Assembly (NCBI RefSeq): GCF_003391135.1
Contig: NZ_CP031455.1
Location: 6,122,001-6,186,000, forward strand
Source of the DNA: Streptoverticillium olivoreticuli subsp. olivoreticuli
GTDB taxonomy: Bacteria; Actinomycetota; Actinomycetes; Streptomycetales; Streptomycetaceae
DNA length: 64,000 nucleotides
Reading direction: 5' to 3'
Position 1 is the first letter of the stretch. The number at the start of each line of letters is the position of its first letter. Positions 36,579 through 45,512 of the stretch are shown one piece after another. The notes below the pieces were generated by a model, which did no database searches, had not been told where the DNA came from, and was given only the letters and a program-made list of their open reading frames with translations. The translations under genes were made by a program, and so were the position numbers.

Positions 36579-36701
36579 TGTCGCCGGGGCGATCCGGCGG
36601 CCGTCAAGTGCGTGTCCGCGGTGCCCAGTATGGTGGTGCGCGCCGCCGAGCCGCCCGAACGAGGTCATGACGGGCGGCGGAGCCAACCGGGAGAGCCTGC
36701 T

Positions 36702-39422
36702 TTGAGCCGTGAATCTGACAGTTCGTCCTCCGGGCCCCAGGGGCGCGGTGGCGCCGCTTACCCGTCGGGGACCCCGCCGTACGGAACCCGCCACGCGTCC
36801 TCGGACGGTGGCGTCAGCGAGGAGCCGGCCGTGTCGCCGAAGCCGGAAGAGCCCAGGACCGAGACCACGCTGACGACGCGGATCCGCATCAACATCCCGG
36901 GTTCGCGACCCATTCCGCCGGTCATCATGCGCACGCCCGTCGGTGACGAGGCGGCCGCGGGCGACGACGCCCCCGCGGCGCCGGGTGCTCCGGCCGCGGC
37001 CGGCCCCGCCGTCGGTGAGCGCAAGCCCGCCCTGCCCCGCCGCCCCGAGCCGTCCGCGGCCCCGGCGCGCGCGGAGGCGGAGCGGCAGGGCGGCACGGGC
37101 GAGAAGGAGAAGGCGAGCGACTGGTTCGCGCCGCGCAAGTCCGGCCCGTCGGCCCCCGGCCCCTCGACCGGTGCGAACCGGCGGGCGGGTGCGCAGGGCG
37201 GCGCTGTCGGCGGTGCGTCAGCAGGCGGCTCCGGCGCGGCCGGTGGCGTGCCCGGCGGTCCGGCCGGTGTCGGCGGCCCGTCGAACGGCGCTCCCGGCGG
37301 CTTCGGTGGAGGTTCCGCTTCCGGTGGTGTCCCGGGCATGGGCGCCCCCGGACAGGCGCCCATGCCCGGCGCCCAGAACCCCTCCACCACCGCTGCCACC
37401 CCCTGGCCCGCGGACCCCATGGCCACGGGTGCGAACCCCGTGATGCAGGAGCCCCCGGCCGTCGCCGCGCCCGTGGACGACTGGCCGCTCGACCCCTCCA
37501 CGACGAGCGCCACGCCCTGGCAGAACGGCGCCCCGGCCGCCCCGGCCGACGACTGGCCCGGCGGTTCCCAGACCACCGGTGCGAGCCCCTGGCCGGGCGC
37601 CGGCCTGGCCGCGCCCGCGCCCGCCCCCGCCGACGACTGGCCGCTCGACGCGTCCGGCGGCGGAGCCGCGCCCTGGCAGGGCAACGCCTCGGCGGCGCGC
37701 GCCGCGCGCCGTTCCGGTTCGCAGGTCGACGACTGGCCCGGCGGGTCCTCGACGACCGGTGCCACGGCGTGGCCCGAGGGCTCCTCGACGACCGGTGCCG
37801 TGCCGCAGCAGCCCACGCAGGGCGGGGCCGTCGGCGGCGCCGCGCCGTGGCCCGGCGGGGCTCCGGGCGACGCGTCCACCACGAGCAGCACGCCGTGGCC
37901 CGCCGACCCCTCCACGACCGGTGCCACTCCCTGGCCCGCCGACCCCATGGCCGGCGGCACCCCGGGCGCCTCCCCGGCGGCCGGTGCCGCGCCGTGGGAC
38001 GCGGCCGTGGAGTCCACGCAGCAGTTCCCCGCGCCCACCATGGGCCAGGGCGCCGGCGCCGCGCCGTTCGCCCCCGCCCCGCCCGGTGGCGGTGCCTTCG
38101 CCGAGGGCCGTACGGACACGCCGCGCGAGGGCTTCCCGCGCGTACCGGGCCCGGCCACCGGCGCGCAGGCGGCGCCGCAGGCCCCCGCGGCCGCCAAGGC
38201 GCCGAAGCAGCCCAAGGGCGGCAAGGGCGCGGCCAAGAAGGGCGGCCCCAAGGTGCCCCCGCCCGCCGGGCAGAAGGTGGCCGGCGAGACGCTCGTCAGC
38301 GGCGTCCCCGTCGTGCCCCCGCCCGCGGGTCCGGGCGCGAAGGCGGCGCCCGTGGACAGCGGCGCGCCCCGCGTGGCCGTGCCGAAGCCGAAGGTGCCCG
38401 CACCGGGCGCCAAGCCGGCGGTCCCGGCCGCTCCGGCGGCCAAGAGCGCTCCCGCGAAGAGCGCCCCGAAGAAGAAGGGCCGCTCCAAGCTCGTCCTGGC
38501 CGGTGGCGCGCTCGTCGCGCTCGTCGGTGTCGCGTACGGCGCCGGGCTGCTGCTCGACCACGCCGACGTGCCGAACGGCACCACCGTGCTGGGCGTGGCC
38601 ATCGGCGGCAGCTCCAAGGAGCAGGCCGTGCAGAAGCTCGACTCCGCGCTCGGCGACCGCGCGACCGCGCCGCTGAAGGTGTCGATCGGCGGCAAGCAGG
38701 CGACGCTCAAGCCGTCGGTGGCCGGGCTGACCATCGACACGCAGGCCACGGTGCGGGATGCGGCCGGGCGGGACTACAACCCGCTCACCGTCATCGGCTC
38801 CCTGGTCGGCGGCACCCGTACGGCCGAGCCCTCGATCGGCGCCGACGAGGAGAAGATCGCGGACGCCCTGAAGCGGGCCTCCGGCGAGACGGGCGCGGCC
38901 AAGGAAGGCACGATCAAGTTCGAGTCGGGCAAGGCCGTGCCGGTCTACGGGCAGCCCTACCAGGGCCTGGACACCGACAAGGCCGTCGCGGCCGTCGCCC
39001 AGGCGTACCGCGACCGCGCCGCCACCGGCCAGGACAAGACCGTCGAGCTGCCCAGCGCCGGGCAGCAGCCCAAGGTGGACAAGGCGGAGGTCGACCGGGA
39101 GATGGAGAGCTTCGCGAAGCCCGCCATGTCCGGCCTGGTCACCGTGCAGACCGATGCGACGCACAAGATCCAGTTCGGTCCCGAACGCTCGCTGCCGAAG
39201 ATCCTTTCGGTGAAGGAGGTCAACGGCAAGCTCGTCGACTCCTACAACCTCGAAGCGATCAAGGAGCTGTACGGGACGGTCTTCGCCGGGGTCAAGATCC
39301 AGCGCGGTGACGGCAGCAGGACCGACGTCACCCCGCAGGATGTCGTAGGCCCCCTGCGCAAGGCCCTGATGGGCAAGACGCCCGCCGAGCGCATCGGCGT
39401 CATCCCGGTCAACCCGAGCTGA
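36702..39422 (+). CDS. Giant Pro/Ala-rich bitopic protein with peptidoglycan-binding-like ectodomain
   Basis: About 906 residues. Residues 1-590 are a low-complexity cytoplasmic region rich in Pro, Ala, Gly and Thr, with about ten imperfect repeats around STTGATPWP and DDWP. A single helix (about 597-617, LVLAGGALVALVGVAYGAGLL) follows a Lys/Arg stop. The extracellular part (about 620-906) has two PG_binding_4 (YoaR/VanW-associated) modules: GVAIGGSSKEQAVQKLDSAL and PVYGQPYQGLDTDKA. No L,D-transpeptidase active site is visible. TTG 36702 has GGGAGAG upstream. The start is uncertain, as an in-frame ATG lies 90 bases earlier. It may link the cell wall to cytoplasmic partners. That is inference. 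Confidence 0.75.
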   Translation: MSRESDSSSSGPQGRGGAAYPSGTPPYGTRHASSDGGVSEEPAVSPKPEEPRTETTLTTRIRINIPGSRPIPPVIMRTPVGDEAAAGDDAPAAPGAPAAAGPAVGERKPALPRRPEPSAAPARAEAERQGGTGEKEKASDWFAPRKSGPSAPGPSTGANRRAGAQGGAVGGASAGGSGAAGGVPGGPAGVGGPSNGAPGGFGGGSASGGVPGMGAPGQAPMPGAQNPSTTAATPWPADPMATGANPVMQEPPAVAAPVDDWPLDPSTTSATPWQNGAPAAPADDWPGGSQTTGASPWPGAGLAAPAPAPADDWPLDASGGGAAPWQGNASAARAARRSGSQVDDWPGGSSTTGATAWPEGSSTTGAVPQQPTQGGAVGGAAPWPGGAPGDASTTSSTPWPADPSTTGATPWPADPMAGGTPGASPAAGAAPWDAAVESTQQFPAPTMGQGAGAAPFAPAPPGGGAFAEGRTDTPREGFPRVPGPATGAQAAPQAPAAAKAPKQPKGGKGAAKKGGPKVPPPAGQKVAGETLVSGVPVVPPPAGPGAKAAPVDSGAPRVAVPKPKVPAPGAKPAVPAAPAAKSAPAKSAPKKKGRSKLVLAGGALVALVGVAYGAGLLLDHADVPNGTTVLGVAIGGSSKEQAVQKLDSALGDRATAPLKVSIGGKQATLKPSVAGLTIDTQATVRDAAGRDYNPLTVIGSLVGGTRTAEPSIGADEEKIADALKRASGETGAAKEGTIKFESGKAVPVYGQPYQGLDTDKAVAAVAQAYRDRAATGQDKTVELPSAGQQPKVDKAEVDREMESFAKPAMSGLVTVQTDATHKIQFGPERSLPKILSVKEVNGKLVDSYNLEAIKELYGTVFAGVKIQRGDGSRTDVTPQDVVGPLRKALMGKTPAERIGVIPVNPS
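37379..37965 (+). repeat. Degenerate coding repeats (STTGATPWP / DDWP units)
   Basis: Within the preceding gene, units of roughly 20-30 residues recur: PSTTAATPWP, PSTTSATPWQ, SQTTGASPWP, SSTTGATAWP, ASTTSSTPWP and PSTTGATPWP, often preceded by DDWPLD or DDWPGG. DNA copies differ at synonymous sites, so the repeats are old or drifting. Confidence 0.75.
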
Positions 39423-39441
39423 CCGACGCCCGACGGCCCGT

Positions 39442-39477
39442 GCGAGCCCCCGTGCCCCACCCGGCACGGGGGCTCGC
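39442..39477 (+). terminator. Strong hairpin terminator
   Basis: A perfect 15-bp stem (GCGAGCCCCCGTGCC and complement) with a 6-base loop, 20 bases after the stop of the large bitopic protein gene. Confidence 0.8.
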
Positions 39478-39514
39478 CCGTGTTCACCGCCGTGACCTGC
39501 TGGTTATCGGATCC

Positions 39515-39557
39515 ATGACATCTGTCATCGGCAGTACACGACGGCTGACACTGCCGA
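39515..39557 (+). promoter_or_regulatory. Palindromes upstream of the ABC exporter / two-component operon
   Basis: ATGACATCTGTCAT (39515-39528) is a 6-bp inverted repeat with a 2-base centre. It adjoins a second inverted repeat, TCGGCAGT ... ACTGCCGA (39528-39535 and 39550-39557). The exporter ATG at 39588 has no ribosome site, so transcription may start at or near it. The sites are well placed for the NarL-type regulator of this operon. Confidence 0.55.
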
Positions 39558-39587
39558 CCGGCGCCCCGGCCTGGAACCATCATCCGT

Positions 39588-40541
39588 ATGACCACCACAA
39601 TGAGCACGTTCACGGGGGAAGGGCGCCGCACCGGCGCCCCCGTGGTCAGCTTTGAGCATGTGAGCAAGAGCTTTGGCGAAGTGCGGGCCGTCGCCGATCT
39701 GGACCTCGAGCTGTATCCCGGGGAGACCGTCGCCCTGCTCGGCCCCAATGGCGCCGGCAAGTCCTCCACCCTGGACCTCCTCCTCGGCCTGCGCACCCCC
39801 GACGCCGGGCGCGTGGAGCTGTTCGGGACCACTCCGCAGCAGGCCATCGCGCGGGGCAAGGTCGGCGCGATGCTGCAGAGCGGCGGCCTCATGGAGGACG
39901 TGAAGGTCCGCGAGCTGGTGAAGCTCGCCTGCGACCTGCACCCCCGCGCCTATCCGCTGGAGCAGGTGCTGGAGCAGGCGGATCTCACCGAGATCGCCGA
40001 CCGCATGGTCAACAAGCTCTCCGGCGGCCAGGAGCAGCGGGTGCGGTTCGCCCTCGCGACGGCCGGGGCCAACGAGCTCGTCGTGCTCGACGAGCCGACG
40101 ACCGGGATGGACGTCACCGCCCGGCAGGCGTTCTGGAGCGTGATGCGGCAGCAGGCCCGGGAGGGCCGCGCGATCCTCTTCGCCACGCACTATCTGGAAG
40201 AGGCCGACGCGATCGCCGACCGGGTGATCGTGCTGCACCGCGGGCGGGTCCTCGCCGACGGTTCGGCCGCCGAGATCAAGGCCAAGGCGGGCGCCCGGCG
40301 CATCGTCTTCGACCTGGACGGGCACATCGGCGAGGCCGCGCTGCGCGAACTGCCGTTCCTCTCCTCCCTGGAGATATCCGGCCGCACCGTGCGCATCCAG
40401 TCGCACGACGCCGACGCCACCGTCCACGCCCTCTACGGCCTCGGTCTCTACCCGCGCAACCTCGAGGTCGCGGGCCTCGGCCTGGAGCAGGCATTCATCG
40501 CCATCACCGACGCCGCGACCGCCGAGGAGGCGGCCCGATGA
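39588..40541 (+). CDS. ABC exporter ATPase (ABC-2 type, drug/antibiotic family)
   Basis: A 317-residue ATPase with Walker A GPNGAGKSS, signature LSGGQEQRVRF, Walker B LVVLDEPTTGMD and H-loop ATHYLEEAD. The signature LSGGQ is followed by EQRV instead of the usual RRRV. The C-terminal 90 residues are the DUF4162-like domain of CcmA/NodI-type exporters. It overlaps the permease gene by four bases (ATGA). Together with the downstream kinase and regulator it forms a self-regulated efflux or envelope-lipid system of the DesKR/LiaSR-like class. Substrate unknown. Confidence 0.85.
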   Translation: MTTTMSTFTGEGRRTGAPVVSFEHVSKSFGEVRAVADLDLELYPGETVALLGPNGAGKSSTLDLLLGLRTPDAGRVELFGTTPQQAIARGKVGAMLQSGGLMEDVKVRELVKLACDLHPRAYPLEQVLEQADLTEIADRMVNKLSGGQEQRVRFALATAGANELVVLDEPTTGMDVTARQAFWSVMRQQAREGRAILFATHYLEEADAIADRVIVLHRGRVLADGSAAEIKAKAGARRIVFDLDGHIGEAALRELPFLSSLEISGRTVRIQSHDADATVHALYGLGLYPRNLEVAGLGLEQAFIAITDAATAEEAAR

Positions 40542-41281
40542 ACACGCTGATCAAGCTGGAAATCGTGCGCACCCTGCGCAACAAGAAGTTCATGTTCTTC
40601 TCCGTGCTCTACCCGGCGGCCCTCTATCTGCTGATCGCGGGCGGCGCGAGCACCACGGAGGTCGTCAAGGGCACGCACCTGACGCTGCCGCTGCTGATGA
40701 TGGTCTCCATGGCCTCCTTCGGCGCGATCACCGCCGTGCTCATGGGCAACAGCGAGCGCATAGCCAAGGAGCGCGAGAAGGGCTGGGTGCGCCAGCTGCG
40801 GCTCACCGCGCTGCCCGGCCGCGGCTATGTGACGGCGAAGGTCGCCTCCGCCGCCGTGGTGTCGCTCCCGTCGATCCTGGTCGTCTTCGCCGTCGCCGCG
40901 GCCGTCAAGAACGTGCGGATGGACGCGGCCTGGCAGTGGTTCGCGCTGACGGGCGCGATCTGGGCGGGCAGCATCGTCTTCGCGGCCCTCGGCGTGGCGG
41001 TCGGCTACCTCGCCACCGGCGACGCCGTGCGCCCCATCACGATGATCATCTACTTCGGCCTGTCCATCCTGGGCGGTCTGTGGATGCCGACCTCGACGTT
41101 CCCGAAGTGGCTCCAGGACATCGCGGAGTGGGTGCCCACCCACGCCTACGCCGCGCTCGGCCAGGCCATCGAGCAGGGCAACGCCCCGCACATGAAGGAC
41201 GTGTCCATCCTGGTCGCCTATCTTGTGCTCTTCGCGGGTGCGGCCGCCTGGCTGTACCGCAAGGACACCCGCAAGGCCTGA
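40538..41281 (+). CDS. ABC-2 type exporter permease
   Basis: A 247-residue membrane protein with six predicted helices and the ABC2_membrane layout: an N-terminal cytoplasmic start (MNTLIKLEIVRTLRNKKFM), a coupling region (ERIAKEREKGWVRQLRLTALPG), then a C-terminal region with GGLWMPTSTFPKWLQDIAEWVPTHAY. It pairs with the ATPase gene it overlaps. The kinase gene follows after 38 bases. Confidence 0.85.
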   Translation: MNTLIKLEIVRTLRNKKFMFFSVLYPAALYLLIAGGASTTEVVKGTHLTLPLLMMVSMASFGAITAVLMGNSERIAKEREKGWVRQLRLTALPGRGYVTAKVASAAVVSLPSILVVFAVAAAVKNVRMDAAWQWFALTGAIWAGSIVFAALGVAVGYLATGDAVRPITMIIYFGLSILGGLWMPTSTFPKWLQDIAEWVPTHAYAALGQAIEQGNAPHMKDVSILVAYLVLFAGAAAWLYRKDTRKA

Positions 41282-41319
41282 CACACCCGGTGCCGGACGG
41301 TCGCGAGGAGGGAGAACCG

Positions 41320-42531
41320 ATGAGCGTGCTCACGCGCTGCCGGGAACTGTGGCGGGGCGCCCTCGCGGCCGAGGACGGGCAGGTGGAGTTCGTCGGCATC
41401 GGGGCCACGCCCGACAACCGCCGACAGGTACTGGTGAAGCTGGCCTGGATCGGCATCTGGTTCGCCTATCTCGCGGCACCGGCCGCGGACATCCTCGGCG
41501 ACCACCACACGGCGGCCGCCGACGTCCTCGGCGGGCTGGGCCTGGTGGTCTTCGTGATCGCCTACCTCGCCCTCGTCTTCCGGCAGACCTCGCGGCCGCT
41601 GGAGCGGATCCGGGTGTTCCCCACGCTCGTCCTGCTGCTGGCGATGGCGCTCGTGCTGTCACTGGCGCTCGGCGCCCCCTGGCTCGTCCTCTTCGTCTAT
41701 ATCTGCGTCGCCTGCGGGGCCGTCCTGCCGACGACGGTGTCGCGCTACCCGATCCTGCTGACCACGGGTCTGCTGATCGCCGTCGGAACGAACACACCGA
41801 AGGCCGGCGACTACATGCCCGCGCTCGTCCTCCCGGCGCTGCTGGGCGGTTTCGCGATGGTCGGGGTGCGGCAGATGGCCCGTACGACCAGGGCGCTGCG
41901 CGAGGCCCGGGCCACCGTCGCCCACCTCGCCGCCAACGAGGAGCGGCTGCGGCTCGCCCGTGACCTGCACGACCTCCTCGGCCACTCGCTGTCGCTCATC
42001 ACGCTCAAGAGCGAGCTGGCGGGGCGGATGCTGCCGGACAAGCCGGACCAGGCCGCGCAGCAGGTCGCGGACATCGAGCGGGTCAGCAGGCAGGCGCTGG
42101 TCGACGTGCGGGAGGCGGTGAGCGGCTTTCGCCGCCCCACCCTCGACGCGGAGATCGCCGGAGCCCGTACGGCCCTCGCCGCCGCGGGCATCGCCGCGGA
42201 CCTCGACCGGGTCGAGACCCACCACGCGGACCTGCCGCCCGACGAGGAGGGGGCCCTCGCCTGGGCGCTCCGGGAGGCCGTGACCAACGTGGTGCGGCAC
42301 AGCGGGGCGCGCCGCTGCGAGGTCTCGCTGGTGGAGGCGGGCGACGAGCTGTGCCTGACCGTCACGGACGACGGCCGGGGCCCGCGGGGCGCGCACGGCA
42401 ACGGCCTGACCGGCCTGACGGAACGGCTCGCCCTCGCGGACGGCCGCCTGGAGACGGGCCCGGGCCCCAAGGGCGGCTTCCGCCTGCGGGCTTGCGTGCC
42501 GCTCTCGCGGAGCGTGCGGTTGGAGGCCTAG
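41320..42531 (+). CDS. NarL-family membrane sensor histidine kinase (DesK-like)
   Basis: A 403-residue kinase. Six hydrophobic helices fill residues 45-195, with little extracytoplasmic sequence, as in intramembrane-sensing kinases. The HisKA_3 box is LRLARDLHDLLGHSLSLI with phosphoacceptor H217. The ATPase domain has the N-box (EAVTNVVRHS) and the G-box (DDGRGPRGAHGNGLTGL). ATG 41320 follows GAGGAGGGAG. It very likely senses membrane state or the exported compound and phosphorylates the regulator encoded 162 bases downstream. Confidence 0.9.
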   Translation: MSVLTRCRELWRGALAAEDGQVEFVGIGATPDNRRQVLVKLAWIGIWFAYLAAPAADILGDHHTAAADVLGGLGLVVFVIAYLALVFRQTSRPLERIRVFPTLVLLLAMALVLSLALGAPWLVLFVYICVACGAVLPTTVSRYPILLTTGLLIAVGTNTPKAGDYMPALVLPALLGGFAMVGVRQMARTTRALREARATVAHLAANEERLRLARDLHDLLGHSLSLITLKSELAGRMLPDKPDQAAQQVADIERVSRQALVDVREAVSGFRRPTLDAEIAGARTALAAAGIAADLDRVETHHADLPPDEEGALAWALREAVTNVVRHSGARRCEVSLVEAGDELCLTVTDDGRGPRGAHGNGLTGLTERLALADGRLETGPGPKGGFRLRACVPLSRSVRLEA

Positions 42532-42693
42532 CGGTGGGCGGGGGCGGGCGTTGTCGGCTGATGTGGGTTCAACACCCAGTCCGGTCCCGCCCTCCGGCGC
42601 CGGGTGGGCCGGTCCGCGGCGAGGCGCCTCTCACGGGGGTGGGGGGCGCCTCGGGCGTACGGCGGGGTGTCCCGGACCGCCTACCCTGGCGCT

Positions 42694-43335
42694 GTGACCG
42701 ACCAGCCCAGCCCCGTTCCACCCCAGCGCACGATCAAAGTCCTGCTCGCCGAGGATCAGTCCATGGTCCGCGAGGCCCTCGCCGCGCTGCTCGGGCTGGA
42801 GGGTGACATCGAGGTCGTCTCGCAGGTCGCCCGGGGTGACGAAGTGCTCGACGCCGCCCGTGCCCACGCCCCGGACGTCGCCCTGCTCGACATCGAGATG
42901 CCCGGGATGACCGGTCTCGACGCCGCCGCGCTGCTGCGGCGCGAACTGCCCGCGCTCAAGGTGGTGATCCTCACGACCTTCGGCCGCCCCGGCTATCTGC
43001 GCCGGGCGATGGAGTCCGGCGCGGAGGCGTTCCTCGTCAAGGACGCGCCCGCGGCACAGCTCGCGGACGCCCTGCGCAGGGTGCTGCGCGGGGAGCGGGT
43101 GATCGACCCGACCCTCGCCGCCGCCGCGCTCGCGGAGGGCGCGAATCCGCTGACCGACCGCGAACGCGCCGTGCTCCGCGCCTCCGCCGACGGCTCGACC
43201 AACGCGGAGCTGGCGAAGGCCCTGCACCTGTCTCCCGGCACGGTTCGCAACTACCTCTCCACGGCCATCCAGAAGAGCGGGGCCCGCAACCGCGCCGAGG
43301 CCGTCCGGATCGCCCGGGACAAGGGCTGGCTGTAG
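42694..43335 (+). CDS. NarL/LuxR-type response regulator
   Basis: A 213-residue regulator. The receiver domain has E20/D21, the phosphoacceptor D66 in LLDIEMPGM, and K in FLVKDAP. The C-terminal LuxR helix-turn-helix is LTDRERAVLRASADGSTNAELAKALHLSPGTVRNYLS. GTG 42694 has TACCCT about 7 bases upstream and no ribosome site, suggesting a leaderless mRNA from its own promoter. The gap to the kinase is 162 bases, wide for such pairs, so it may be controlled separately. It is a candidate for binding the palindrome at 39515. Confidence 0.9.
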   Translation: MTDQPSPVPPQRTIKVLLAEDQSMVREALAALLGLEGDIEVVSQVARGDEVLDAARAHAPDVALLDIEMPGMTGLDAAALLRRELPALKVVILTTFGRPGYLRRAMESGAEAFLVKDAPAAQLADALRRVLRGERVIDPTLAAAALAEGANPLTDRERAVLRASADGSTNAELAKALHLSPGTVRNYLSTAIQKSGARNRAEAVRIARDKGWL

Positions 43336-43387
43336 CGGCAGGGGATCATGGGCACCGGGCACTCTGTCGCAAGGCCGTCATATGGCC

Positions 43388-43406
43388 GTCGTAGGGTCCC
43401 TACGAC
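43388..43406. promoter_or_regulatory. 19-bp palindrome upstream of SpoIIE phosphatase gene
   Basis: GTCGTAGG-GTC-CCTACGAC, perfect 8-bp arms with a 3-base centre, 33 bases before the start codon. The position near a promoter or ribosome-site leader suggests an operator. The regulator is unknown. Confidence 0.55.
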
Positions 43407-43439
43407 CATGAAGACGCGAGGGGGAAGGGGAACGCCGCC

Positions 43440-44582
43440 GTGCACATCAAGCGCGTTCCCGACGGCGGGCGCGTCCTGACCGTCGCACTGATCGCCGGGA
43501 TCGCCGCGCTGGCCGTGCTCGACTGCGTGACGGGCACCCGGCTGCGGCTCGCCCTGATCGCGAGCGTCATGCCGCTGATCGCCGCCCGGCTGTGCTCCTT
43601 CCGCCGCACGGTCGTCGTCGCCGCGGTCTTCGCGGTGGCCCAGACGGTGATCCACTGCGTGATCGTGCCGCGCTGGGACGTCGCGAGCGTGTTCGTCGCC
43701 GTCCTCGGCGCGCTCCTCGTCGGGGGCTTCGCCGTGGCCCTGTGCGCGGCGCTGCTGGAGCGGGAGGCGGCGTACGACCGGACCCGGATGGTCGCGGACG
43801 CCGTGCAGCGCACGATGCTGCGGGAACTGCCCATCACCGCGGGGCTGCTGCGGATCGCCGGGTTCTACATCTCCGCGCAGGAGGGCGCCCGGGTCGGCGG
43901 CGACATCTACGAGGTGGTGGAGAGCCCGTACGGACAGCGCATCCTCATCGGCGACGTCCAGGGCAAGGGCATGCCGGCGATCGGCGCGGGGCACGCGGTG
44001 CTCACGTCGTTCCGGGAGGCGGCCTACCACGAGGCCGCGCTGGAGGCCGTCGCCGACCACATGGAGGGCGCGCTGCTGCGCCACAACAGCGCGCTGTCGC
44101 TGACCGGTACGGACGAACGCTTCGTCACCGCGCTGCTGCTGGAGGTCGGTCCGCCGGGCACCACGACCCGGGTGCTGTCCTGCGGCCACATCCCGTACTA
44201 CGTCATCAGCGGCGACCGGGTCGAGGAGCGGCTGCCCGGACACCACGGGCTGCCGCTGGGGCTCGGCGGGCTCACCGGCGCGCCGCGCCGGGCCGTCGAT
44301 TCGGAGGCCTGCCGTACGGGTCCGGCCTCGCCGGAGTGGCTGGTGCTGTGCACGGACGGGGTCACCGAGGCCCGCGACCCCGAGGGCCGCTTCTACCCCC
44401 TGCGTGAGCGGCTGACCCGCTGGGTGCGGCTGCCGCCGGCGGACCTCGCGCGTGCGCTCCGCGCGGATCTGGAGGCCTTCACTGAGGGCGAGCTCAAGGA
44501 CGACGCGGCGGTCCTGATCGTCCGGGACGCGCTCGCGTGCGGCGAGCGCGTCCCGCTGTCCTCACAGGCCGGACGGGCGTGA
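43440..44582 (+). CDS. Membrane-bound SpoIIE/PP2C phosphatase
   Basis: A 380-residue protein. Two to four N-terminal hydrophobic segments (about 12-100) anchor a cytoplasmic PP2C domain with metal motifs GGDIYEVVE, GDVQGKGMPA, LSCGHIPYY, CTDGVTEARD and LKDDAAVLIV. It should dephosphorylate a Ser/Thr-phosphorylated anti-sigma antagonist or similar partner. GTG 43440 follows GGGGAAGGGG. The start lies 33 bases after the 19-bp palindrome. No sensor domain other than the membrane part is visible. Confidence 0.85.
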   Translation: MHIKRVPDGGRVLTVALIAGIAALAVLDCVTGTRLRLALIASVMPLIAARLCSFRRTVVVAAVFAVAQTVIHCVIVPRWDVASVFVAVLGALLVGGFAVALCAALLEREAAYDRTRMVADAVQRTMLRELPITAGLLRIAGFYISAQEGARVGGDIYEVVESPYGQRILIGDVQGKGMPAIGAGHAVLTSFREAAYHEAALEAVADHMEGALLRHNSALSLTGTDERFVTALLLEVGPPGTTTRVLSCGHIPYYVISGDRVEERLPGHHGLPLGLGGLTGAPRRAVDSEACRTGPASPEWLVLCTDGVTEARDPEGRFYPLRERLTRWVRLPPADLARALRADLEAFTEGELKDDAAVLIVRDALACGERVPLSSQAGRA

Positions 44583-44599
44583 GGACGCGGCCACGGCCG

Positions 44600-45433
44600 T
44601 CAGTTCAGCATCGCCCGCGCCGCCCGCGCCTCGCGCCGGACCGACTGCGCCACCGTCGGCTCCAGCGCGTCGATGACCTCCGCGTACTCCTCCATCTCCC
44701 GCGCCCCGCCCACGAAATCCCCCCGTTCCACCAGCAGCTCCGCCCGCTCGTACCGCAGCCGCGCCGGATGGCTCGGCAGCAGCAGCGAGAGGTCGACCGC
44801 CCACAGCTGCACCTCGCTCCGCTCGGGGCGGGCCGCGGCCCAGGCGCGGATGTTGTTGAGGACGCGCAGCACGATCTCCAGCGGCTCGGCCGGGGAGAAC
44901 ATCGACGGCGTCAGCGGCGCCCCGGTCGCGCCCGCGACCAGCAGCCCGGCCTCGGACAGCTGCCGCCCGCCGTCGAAGGGGTCGGCCAGCACGTGCGACC
45001 CGTACGGCTCACCGAAGCCGATGACGAAGTGGCCGGGCAGCGCCACCCCGTACACCGGGGCGCCCGCCCGCCGGGCCACCTCCATCCACACCACGGACAG
45101 CAGAATCGGCAGCCCGCGCCGCCGCCGCAGCACCTCGCCGAGCAGCGAGGACTCCAGCCGCCGGTAGTCGGCGGGGGAGCCGCGGAACCCGCAGCGCTCC
45201 CCGAGCAGGTCCGCGAGGGCCGCGGCCCACCGCCGGGGCTCGGCGCCCCGGCCCAGCGCGGGGAGCAGCCCCGCCAGCCGGTCCAGTTCTATCTGCGCCG
45301 CGTCGATCGCGGCCTCGCCCTCCATGGGGTCTGCCTCGGTGCCGATCAGGAGGCAGAGCAGCGCGAGGTCGGGGCGCTCCTCCCGCGCCGCTTCCGCGAA
45401 CCGCCGCCGCCGGCCGGTGGTGTCGTCGTCCAT
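44600..45433 (-). CDS. SirB1/transglutaminase-like protein
   Basis: A 277-residue protein. It has the SirB1_N transglutaminase-like fold with RRRGLPILLSVVWMEVARR and GAPVYGVALPGHFVIGF, followed by a TPR-like helical tail (RYERAELLVERGDFVGGAREMEEYAEV). The family pairs with SirB2/YchA proteins and its biochemical role is unknown. The usual catalytic Cys is not at the expected place, so enzymatic activity is doubtful. It converges on the phosphatase gene with 17 bases between stops. Confidence 0.75.
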   Translation of the reverse strand: MDDDTTGRRRRFAEAAREERPDLALLCLLIGTEADPMEGEAAIDAAQIELDRLAGLLPALGRGAEPRRWAAALADLLGERCGFRGSPADYRRLESSLLGEVLRRRRGLPILLSVVWMEVARRAGAPVYGVALPGHFVIGFGEPYGSHVLADPFDGGRQLSEAGLLVAGATGAPLTPSMFSPAEPLEIVLRVLNNIRAWAAARPERSEVQLWAVDLSLLLPSHPARLRYERAELLVERGDFVGGAREMEEYAEVIDALEPTVAQSVRREARAARAMLN

Positions 45434-45512
45434 AGGTCCTCGTACCCGCTCGGGGCGGTGGGTGAAGTCCCACCGCCGGTGTCCATGGTGCGGCCCTGCC
45501 CGCCCCGTCCGC

